A stretch of 64,000 bases of DNA, taken from Flavobacterium degerlachei (GTDB lineage Bacteria > Bacteroidota > Bacteroidia > Flavobacteriales > Flavobacteriaceae). The notes beneath the pieces were generated by a model that worked only from the letters and a program-made list of their open reading frames with translations, searched no databases and had not been told where the DNA came from. The stretch is from the NCBI RefSeq assembly GCF_900106645.1, contig NZ_FNMV01000001.1:62001-126000 (forward strand), read 5' to 3'. Both the position numbers and the translations under genes were made by a program. Below are positions 54,108 through 61,291 of the stretch, piece after piece. The stretch's first letter is position 1. The number at the start of each line of letters is the position of its first letter.

Positions 54108-55031
54108 TTGAAGATTTTTCGTTCCATACAGGATTTCAGTACCACAAAAAAAACCATACTCACTTTAGGCACTTTTGATGGGGTACACTTTGGCCATAGA
54201 AAAATTCTGGAAAGAGTATTGCAAAATACCGAAATTGATAAATATGAAAGCTTGGTGCTTACCTTTTTTCCACATCCAAGAATGGTTTTACAGGAGAAGT
54301 CAAACATAAAACTATTGAATACCATAACGGAAAAAATAGAATTATTGGAAAAAATAGGAATTCAAAACCTTGTTATACATCCATTCGACGAAATTTTCTC
54401 GAGATTAACTGCAGAAGAATTTGTCAGTTCTGTACTTGTTAACCAATTACACATCCATAAAATAATTATCGGCCACGACCATCGTTTTGGTAGAAATCGA
54501 ACAGCTAATATTGACGACCTTATCGGTTTTGGAAAGCAATATGGATTTGAAGTGGAACAAATATCCGTTCAGGAAATAAATGAAATTTCAGTAAGTTCTA
54601 CCAAAATTAGGACAGCGCTATCAGAAGGGAACATGATTCTAGCCAATAAATATTTGGGATACGACTATTTTCTAACTGGTACGGTTTTTAAAGGAAAACA
54701 GCTAGGAAGAACCATTGGATTTCCTACTGCCAACTTAAAAATAGAAGAGGACTACAAACTCATCCCTAAAAACGGCGTTTACATTGTAAAAAGTACGATA
54801 AACAAAGAAATTGTTTTTGGAATAATGAATATCGGTTTTAACCCAACAGTAGAGGGAGAAAACCTATCTATCGAAATCCATTATTTTAATTTCAATTCTG
54901 ACTTGTATGACCAAGAAATAACGGTTTCCATTCTCCACTACATACGTCCTGAGCAAAAATTCAATTCAGTTGACTTACTGAAAGAACAATTAGAAAAAGA
55001 CAAAATTTTTGCATTAGCGTACTTGGAGTAA
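54108..55031 (+). CDS. ribF: Bifunctional riboflavin kinase / FAD synthetase
   Basis: 307 residues; makes FMN from riboflavin and FAD from FMN. N-terminal nucleotidyl-transferase motif TLGTFDGVHFGH (about residues 20-31) and IIGHDHRFGRNR, C-terminal kinase motif GRTIGFPTANLKI (about 200-212) with GVYIV. The start codon is TTG: no ATG fits upstream, the N-terminus MKIFRSIQDF matches relatives, and the promoter box precedes it. Confidence 0.95.
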   Translation: MKIFRSIQDFSTTKKTILTLGTFDGVHFGHRKILERVLQNTEIDKYESLVLTFFPHPRMVLQEKSNIKLLNTITEKIELLEKIGIQNLVIHPFDEIFSRLTAEEFVSSVLVNQLHIHKIIIGHDHRFGRNRTANIDDLIGFGKQYGFEVEQISVQEINEISVSSTKIRTALSEGNMILANKYLGYDYFLTGTVFKGKQLGRTIGFPTANLKIEEDYKLIPKNGVYIVKSTINKEIVFGIMNIGFNPTVEGENLSIEIHYFNFNSDLYDQEITVSILHYIRPEQKFNSVDLLKEQLEKDKIFALAYLE

Positions 55032-55089
55032 TTTCAAGAAAATTAAAAAATTTCTTAGCGTTTTTCGTAAAACATCTTTATATTTTACG

Positions 55090-55097
55090 TAAATTTG
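55090..55097 (+). promoter_or_regulatory. -7 box TAAATTTG for the first 4-TM gene
   Basis: TAAATTTG, 57 nt before the ATG at 55155. Confidence 0.45.
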
Positions 55098-55154
55098 ATA
55101 GGCAACACCTTGTTTATCAAGTAGATGATTTTTTAACTTTAGAAACCAAAACGT

Positions 55155-55598
55155 ATGAAACTGCCAAAAGAATTATACAACGGAGTCATTATTTTCATAG
55201 GAATTGGCCTCTATTTCATATTGATGGAAATATTAGGACTTGCTGATTTATATTATTTACGTCTATTTAATGTGCTATTTGTCTTTTATGGCACTAATAG
55301 AACACTAAAAATGAACTACGAAGAAGGAAAGACCGTATTTACCAGCAATGCTACCTCAGCACTGCTTACTTCTCTAATAGGAGTGTTTTTAAGTGTTATT
55401 GGGCTGATTACCTATAGTTATATACAAGGTGGTGACGCATACCTTCAGTCGTTATCAAAAACATTTTTATTTGGTGGTTCCCCTTCAATAATGACCTATA
55501 GTATCAGTTTACTTTTTGAAGGAATAGTGTCAGCTGTAATAATTTCATTTATGCTAATGCTTTATTGGAATAATCGACTTGTTTCTGACAATCAATAA
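55155..55598 (+). CDS. 4-TM membrane protein, tandem paralog 1
   Basis: 147 residues with four predicted membrane segments (GVIIFIGIGLYFILMEILG; LLTSLIGVFLSVIGLITYSY; and two near the end), and the shared motif GGSPSIMTYSISLLFEGI then MLYWNNRL. First of three tandem paralogs (with 55700-56137 and 56217-56654). No family recognised with confidence; it may be a DUF4199-like group, which I cannot confirm. No enzyme motif is visible. Confidence 0.72.
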   Translation: MKLPKELYNGVIIFIGIGLYFILMEILGLADLYYLRLFNVLFVFYGTNRTLKMNYEEGKTVFTSNATSALLTSLIGVFLSVIGLITYSYIQGGDAYLQSLSKTFLFGGSPSIMTYSISLLFEGIVSAVIISFMLMLYWNNRLVSDNQ

Positions 55599-55699
55599 GT
55601 TAGATAAGCGTTTTTATCCTTCTATAAAAATACTGTCCTCAACTTTAGGTTACCGATTTTTAGTACAGTGTTCTATTCGTCTCAAATAAAACCAACAAG

Positions 55700-56137
55700 A
55701 TGAAACTACCAAAAGAATTAGTTAACGGATCTATTATATTTATTGGAATCACAGCTTACTTTCTATTAATGGTTATTTTAGGTTATGGGAATTCGTTTTA
55801 TCTACGGCTCGTCAACATCTTTTTTGTTTTCTATGGCGTCAATAGGACAATCCAAATGAATGTTAAGGAAGGGCAAACAGACTTTGTTTCAAATGCTGTT
55901 TCAACAATGGTTACCTCCCTTATTGGGGTGTTTTTAAGCATCATCGGATTGGTTATTTATAGCTATATGCAGGGAGGAGATGACTATGTACAATCGTTAT
56001 CCGAAACCTTTTTATTTGGAGGAAACCCATCAATATTCATCTATTCTGTCAGTTTGCTTTTTGAAGGGATTGCCTCTTCGGTAATTGTCACCATGTTACT
56101 GATGCTGTACTGGAACAACCGCCTTACAGCTGATTAG
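55700..56137 (+). CDS. 4-TM membrane protein, tandem paralog 2
   Basis: 145 residues, closest to paralog 1 in the middle and end: FLFGGNPSIFIYSVSLLFEG and MLYWNNRLTAD. The N-terminus MKLPKELVNGSIIFIGI is nearly the same as in the other two. It has its own 101-nt gap from paralog 1, without a clear promoter. Confidence 0.72.
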   Translation: MKLPKELVNGSIIFIGITAYFLLMVILGYGNSFYLRLVNIFFVFYGVNRTIQMNVKEGQTDFVSNAVSTMVTSLIGVFLSIIGLVIYSYMQGGDDYVQSLSETFLFGGNPSIFIYSVSLLFEGIASSVIVTMLLMLYWNNRLTAD

Positions 56138-56216
56138 CAATGCTTGTTGAATAGTATTACTGCTTTATAATATGCATTTCAATCACTTAATTATTTTATA
56201 ACTTAAATCAACAACC

Positions 56217-56654
56217 ATGAAACCACCTAAAGAATTAATAAATGGAATACTTATTTTTATTGGAACAAGCTTTTATTATCTATTAATGGATATCTTAGGA
56301 CTTTCAGATCTGTTTTATTTACGCTTCCTAAGTGTTTTCTTTATTTATTACGGCATAAATAGAACTATAAAAATGAATCTTGCCCAAGGAAAGAGAAACT
56401 TAGCCTCAGATGCAGGTTCAGCGCTTACAACCGGTTTTATTGGAGTAGCACTATCTATCTTAGGCATAATTATATTCGCCTACCTAAACGGAGGTGATTC
56501 CTATGTTAGTTCCTTGCCTAAAACATTTTTCTTAGGCGGTGATCCTTCCTTAATGACTTATTCCATTTCTTTACTCATTGAAGGGATTTCCTTTGTAGTA
56601 ATTATTACTATGCTACTATTGTTCTACTGGAACAACCGCCTTACAACTGACTAA
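56217..56654 (+). CDS. 4-TM membrane protein, tandem paralog 3
   Basis: 145 residues of the same family: start MKPPKELINGILIFIGTSFY and end FLGGDPSLMTYSISLLIEGI, then FYWNNRLTTD. It is the most diverged in the loop at residues 60-75 (LAQGKRNLASDAGSALTTG). The three genes are on one strand with gaps of 101 and 79 nt. Confidence 0.72.
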   Translation: MKPPKELINGILIFIGTSFYYLLMDILGLSDLFYLRFLSVFFIYYGINRTIKMNLAQGKRNLASDAGSALTTGFIGVALSILGIIIFAYLNGGDSYVSSLPKTFFLGGDPSLMTYSISLLIEGISFVVIITMLLLFYWNNRLTTD

Positions 56655-56751
56655 CAATTGGTGTTTAAAGATTGTCTATTACTTTTCAACAGCATTACAT
56701 TGCTTCTTTGGAACAGTTTGAATACTTTCCGGACATCAAAAAACCGCAACA

Positions 56752-56832
56752 ATGAGCATTAAAAAACACAATTGGGCAAAAGAATAAATTATTGCAATTT
56801 ATAATAGCCTAATGGATTTGCTCTATGAAGCA
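56752..56832 (+). pseudogene. bioB: Biotin synthase N-terminal relic
   Basis: Reading from ATG 56752: MSIKKHNWAKE, TAA at 56785, then IIAIYNSLMDLLYEA. Flavobacterial biotin synthases start with almost this sequence (MSITKHNW..EEIIAIYNKPLMDLLYEA, from memory). The copy has an in-frame stop and stops matching after codon 27, before the radical-SAM CxxxCxxC motif, so it is a dead fragment. Confidence 0.65.
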
Positions 56833-56992
56833 GTTTGGAGAAATGTAAAAGACGGACGTGAATTTGACTAAGTATTGAAATTCAAAGTATACTATGATCT
56901 TGGTAAAAAAACCATAATGGTCAAGACATGGACATGGTATCGAAAAAAATATTGAGACTTCAGGAAGAGGAAAATAGATTTTACACCACTAC

Positions 56993-57030
56993 AAAAAAAC
57001 CTTTTCAGCCTAAACTGAATGGTTTTTTTT
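56993..57030. terminator. Terminator downstream of the delta-60 repeat protein
   Basis: TTCAG/CTGAA inner stem with AACC/GGTT outer pairs and one bulge, flanked by A- and T-runs (56993-57030); serves the minus-strand gene. Confidence 0.75.
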
Positions 57031-57053
57031 TGTAAAAACTAATATCTCCAACC

Positions 57054-60000
57054 TCAATAAATTATCTTTTTAACAATTGATTTGCCATCTAGCAGCACTA
57101 CCTTAACAAGCACTACTTGCTGGCCTATAAGCAAATTTGAAATTTTTAATTCCTGATTATCTACATTTGTTTTTTGGTAAATATTTCTCCCTGCTGCATC
57201 AAATAATATTACTTTATCTATTGCAGCTGCAACTGAAGTAATCGAGATCTCTTTATTTTTATTTGTAATGAAAACTAGCTTTTCCTTTGTTGTTTCAAAA
57301 TCAGTCACCCCTAATGTTTTATCAGTGTATAGCATTACAAAACGGTCATTAAAAGTTCCTTTATCTGTCACAAAGCGATAAGGAGAATTTTTCAAATTAT
57401 GCGACGTATTATTTAATTTATCAATAATATAAATTTCTTGCTCCTTTAAAATACCATCAATCTCATCAATTTCAATAGTATAATTCCCATTGATAGTTGA
57501 TTTATATCCTAAAACTATTTCGTCTTGATTATTAAAAGGCAAACCCCTTGCCTGTATCACTAAATTTTTCTCTTCACAAATACTGTAAAAGTCCAGATAT
57601 TTATTTGCATTAAAAGTGGTTCCATCTAAAAAAGCATCGTAAGCATCAGTTGCGCCTTCCATATACCCTACCAAAATTTGCTTGAATACACCTTCTGAAT
57701 TATAAATATTCAACCAAGCCCGATGCTTTTCAATAGCAGTTGCCTCATTTCTTTTTTGAGAATTGTTCATCTTATAGAAATTACTATTTTGGCCCGCAAG
57801 CCTCATCTTATTATTAAATTTTGCAATTCCACCGCCAGTAGACGCCGCAATAAAAAAAGACTGAGCCGAGGCAATTTTTCCATCAGGCTTAGTATTATTA
57901 ATTCCTTGATTTTTTGAAGAACTTGTCCCAACTCCTCCCAATAAATTATAAACCGCATAATCGTCTGATGTATAAACATTATTTGTAATAGGCGTATTAT
58001 GTGACCACAGATATACTGTTCCTTTTAATAAAGTGGCATTTTCCTTTAAAAAAAGGTCTATATCAATGGCAGATGGGTACGGATTCCCTATTAAGTTAAA
58101 ACTTGCTGCAGGCCCAAGAGTTAGCGTCTTTTCGCCATTATTAGGAATCCCCTTAAAACTAGCCTCATAAATAGCTCTAGTTGTCGTAGAAAAACTTTGA
58201 GGTCCCCTAATTATATATCCTTTTGCAGTCTCCATAGTTTTACTAGAAGCTTCAGTTACCCAAGAATTTGTAGCAGGATTAAATGAATAGAATTTGTCCC
58301 AGCTCGTTTCAGGAGACGTATTATAAAGCGTCTGATTCGCAACGGGAGAAGACCAATAGGTATAGTCAGATCTTAGAACGGCTGTTGTTTTTCTCTTCAA
58401 CAAAATAGCACCAGTATTGACAATTTCATCATCTGACTGATAAAGTGAAGCATTATTCTCTAGAACTAGAGTTCCCAAACCCGAGTAATCAAAAATCAAA
58501 GACAATGAATTACCAGCTGGCACAGTAACTATCTTTCCTTCTGAAATTTGACAGGAACAAGCATTGACAGTTGTAAAATTGGGAAAATTATCTGTAAAAA
58601 CGATTGTTTTATCACTCGATGGAAGTCCGTTTTTCCAATTTGCACCATCCCAAATAGAGCTATTTGTACATAGTTTGATTCTGGCAACCCGATGCTTTGC
58701 AACACCAGAAACAGAGTTAAAGTTCCCGCCAATCATCAGTTTATTATCGGCAGTAAAACAACTAGTATATAAAGTACTATTTAATGCCACTGAGAAAGTG
58801 GGGTCATAAACACCATTATTTAATAAACGGCCCATACGTTTTATTGCAATACCATTATAAGTACCAGTGAAAGTCCCTCCAAATAAGATTCTATTATCTG
58901 GTTGAACTAAAAGCGAACGAACTTCTCCGTTACTTAAGCCAGTGCCCATCGTAAATGAAGAATCTAGTGTTCCATCTATATTTAACCTTAATATCCTTTT
59001 AGCCGGTACATTGCGATAATTAAGAAATATACCGCCAATAATCAACTTATTATCAGACTGAACTGCTAACGCATAGACGTTTTTATCAAAACCAATACCA
59101 ACAGAAAAACTAGTATCTAAACTCCCATCAGCGTTTAATCGTGCTATCCTATTACGACTATTCCCATTAACATTTGAAAAACGACCTCCAATGACTATTT
59201 TACCATCTGATTGTATTAGAACTGCTTCTACTATTCCATCAGCACCAGAGCCCACATTAAAACTTGTATCTAATGCTCCCGTTGGTAACAGTCTCAGCAC
59301 CCTATTTGCGAGAACTCCGTTGTAAAGAGTAAAGTTACCTACAACAACTATTTTTCCGTCCTGCTGAAGCGCAATTGCATAAATTTGATTGTTAGCGGCT
59401 GTTCCAGTAATAAACGCTGGATCAATTGCGCCGTCATTTAAAATCCTTACAATTCTATTAGCGTTTACGCCATTGTAGCTCGTAAAACTTCCCGCTATTA
59501 CCATTTTACCGTCATTTTGAATCACAGCAGTTCTAACTATATTATTGGGGCCTGAACCAGAAGAATTATAAGTTGCATCTAATGTTCCATCTTCTAGTAG
59601 CCTCGCGATTCTAGGAGAATTTACACCGTTAAAACGGCTAAAGCTTCCAAAAGCCATCGTTCTATTATCTGCCAAAGGGACTACTTTATAAACTGAATTA
59701 TCAAAACCAACACCCGGCGTGAGGTAGGCTATATCTAATAAACCATCTGTATCAATTTTTGCTAACCTTCCCTGATTTTGAGATTCAAATATAGAAAAAG
59801 AACCACCTACAAACCACGAGCCATCGGCTGCATTCTCTAAAGCATAAACTGCTGCACTTGAGGGTCCAGAACCAATATCAAAACTTGGGACAATTACACC
59901 ATTGGAATCTAACAATACTAATCTATTGACATCTGTACCATTATATTTTTGACTAAAAGTCCCTCCCACCATAATAGAACCACTAGAAGCTACTTTTATC

Positions 60001-60917
60001 ACGTTCACTCCTCCATTACTAAACCCAGTTCCCGAAGCAAAAGATGCGTCTAAACTACCGTCAAGATTCAACCTCACAATCCTATTTGCTGCAATGCCTT
60101 TGTACATTGTAAAAACACCTCCTATAATAATTTTTCCATCGGGCTGTAAAGCGAGCGCCGTAACATTATCACTAAATCCACTACCAGTTATAAAGCTAGT
60201 ATCAATGCTTCCATTCGTGTTTAATCGAACAATTTTATTACACAGAACTCCACTAAAACTATCAAAGGAACCTGCTACAATAATTTTACCATCGGCTTGT
60301 ACTTTTACTTCGCCCACTAAACCGTTTGGGCCAGTTCCAATAGAAAATGTCGGATCAATTGTCCCATCTGCTAAAATTCGCAGCACCCTATTTACAGTAG
60401 TTGAATTATACTTTGTAAAACTCCCTACAAGTATTGTCTTACCATCAACCTGCTGTGCTACTGCATATACAATGTTGTTTTCAACACCTACACTAGAATT
60501 AAAAGTAGCATCACGTGATCCATTACTATTGAGTCTTATTATTCTTCCTGAATCTATTCCATTGAATCTTGTAAAGGAGCCTGCAATCATAATTTTGCCA
60601 TCAGGTTGAAGTATTGAGGTGTATACTTTTCCATTAAGACCACTCCCTAAGTTGAACGAAGCATCAACCGTACCGTCAGGCTTTAACCGACTCAAATACG
60701 GCAATGAAACACCATTAAAATATAAATAGTCACCTCCAACAATAAGATCTCCATCAGCTTGTAAAGCTACAGTCCTAACTGTGTTGTCAAAACCATCTCC
60801 TTGAAGTCCATCATCAGCTGTATTAAATGTATTATCTAACAAACCTTGCTGGGCCATAATACTTCCTGAAAAAAGAAAACACAGCAAAAACAAATAACCC
60901 CTTAGACTTGTATTCAT
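57054..60917 (-). CDS. Delta-60-repeat protein with T9SS C-terminal domain
   Basis: 1287 residues. Signal peptide (MNTSLRGYLFLLCFLFSGSIMAQ), then about 14 repeats of some 50 residues (the QPDGKIIIGG/FNG/RIVRLNxDGSLDxSF pattern, delta-60 type), probably forming beta-propellers, up to about 745. Residues from about 770 on match the C-terminal half of the neighbour at 61292 (YWSSPV, NLIGNPYPSAID, YTSDDYAV, AWLNI...FKQILVGYMEGATD), and the end (ISNLLIGQQVVLVKVVL.. KKIIY) is a T9SS sorting signal. It is predicted to be secreted or surface-held; no enzyme motif is visible. Confidence 0.88.
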   Translation of the reverse strand: MNTSLRGYLFLLCFLFSGSIMAQQGLLDNTFNTADDGLQGDGFDNTVRTVALQADGDLIVGGDYLYFNGVSLPYLSRLKPDGTVDASFNLGSGLNGKVYTSILQPDGKIMIAGSFTRFNGIDSGRIIRLNSNGSRDATFNSSVGVENNIVYAVAQQVDGKTILVGSFTKYNSTTVNRVLRILADGTIDPTFSIGTGPNGLVGEVKVQADGKIIVAGSFDSFSGVLCNKIVRLNTNGSIDTSFITGSGFSDNVTALALQPDGKIIIGGVFTMYKGIAANRIVRLNLDGSLDASFASGTGFSNGGVNVIKVASSGSIMVGGTFSQKYNGTDVNRLVLLDSNGVIVPSFDIGSGPSSAAVYALENAADGSWFVGGSFSIFESQNQGRLAKIDTDGLLDIAYLTPGVGFDNSVYKVVPLADNRTMAFGSFSRFNGVNSPRIARLLEDGTLDATYNSSGSGPNNIVRTAVIQNDGKMVIAGSFTSYNGVNANRIVRILNDGAIDPAFITGTAANNQIYAIALQQDGKIVVVGNFTLYNGVLANRVLRLLPTGALDTSFNVGSGADGIVEAVLIQSDGKIVIGGRFSNVNGNSRNRIARLNADGSLDTSFSVGIGFDKNVYALAVQSDNKLIIGGIFLNYRNVPAKRILRLNIDGTLDSSFTMGTGLSNGEVRSLLVQPDNRILFGGTFTGTYNGIAIKRMGRLLNNGVYDPTFSVALNSTLYTSCFTADNKLMIGGNFNSVSGVAKHRVARIKLCTNSSIWDGANWKNGLPSSDKTIVFTDNFPNFTTVNACSCQISEGKIVTVPAGNSLSLIFDYSGLGTLVLENNASLYQSDDEIVNTGAILLKRKTTAVLRSDYTYWSSPVANQTLYNTSPETSWDKFYSFNPATNSWVTEASSKTMETAKGYIIRGPQSFSTTTRAIYEASFKGIPNNGEKTLTLGPAASFNLIGNPYPSAIDIDLFLKENATLLKGTVYLWSHNTPITNNVYTSDDYAVYNLLGGVGTSSSKNQGINNTKPDGKIASAQSFFIAASTGGGIAKFNNKMRLAGQNSNFYKMNNSQKRNEATAIEKHRAWLNIYNSEGVFKQILVGYMEGATDAYDAFLDGTTFNANKYLDFYSICEEKNLVIQARGLPFNNQDEIVLGYKSTINGNYTIEIDEIDGILKEQEIYIIDKLNNTSHNLKNSPYRFVTDKGTFNDRFVMLYTDKTLGVTDFETTKEKLVFITNKNKEISITSVAAAIDKVILFDAAGRNIYQKTNVDNQELKISNLLIGQQVVLVKVVLLDGKSIVKKIIY

Positions 60918-61291
60918 AATGAAAAGGTATTAAATATTGATATCGAAAAGAATCACTCTGCAGTTGAAGATAATTGCTTTTCAATTCTATAACCCAGTAT
61001 TTACTGAACTATAGTCATTAGCAAAAAATCCCTGATAAAAGTATTCTTAATATCCCATCCTTACAATACCCACTTTTAGTGATATTTCAATTTAAAATAC
61101 TAATTTTAAGTGATTAACAAAATACATAAACACAAATTAATGATATTAAAATACCTACAAAAACATAACTTTAGTTTCACTGATATGTCACTTATCAACT
61201 ATATTTGATAATAAGCCACTTACTACTACAAAAAAATACCCCATTACACAATCGTATAATGGGGTGTTCTTAAAAAGGTATAACTGTATGT
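60918..61291. other. 374-bp intergenic region between the two large T9SS genes
   Basis: AT-rich. It contains the terminator of the gene at 61292 (61229-61265). I see no frame, no clear promoter box for the gene ending at 60917 and no repeat. Confidence 0.7.
61229..61265 (-). terminator. Terminator downstream of the last T9SS gene
   Basis: ACCCCATTA/TAATGGGGT (61238-61246 with 61257-61265) with an A-run to the left, i.e. T-run in minus-strand RNA. Confidence 0.85.

Larger units (their letters stand above)
56655..57053. other. 399-bp region with gene relics
   Basis: Between the third 4-TM gene and the terminator of the gene at 57054 lies a bioB relic (56752-56832), then a frame fragment reading VWRNVKDGREFD then a stop, VLKFKVYYDLGKKTIMVK and WTWYRKKY, whose origin I do not recognise. 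The region looks like decayed DNA. Confidence 0.6.

Noticed and set aside
60094..60609. 171-codon frame antisense to the delta-60 repeats
   Set aside because: Repeats make long antisense frames; composition is Pro/Leu/Ser-rich with no domain.
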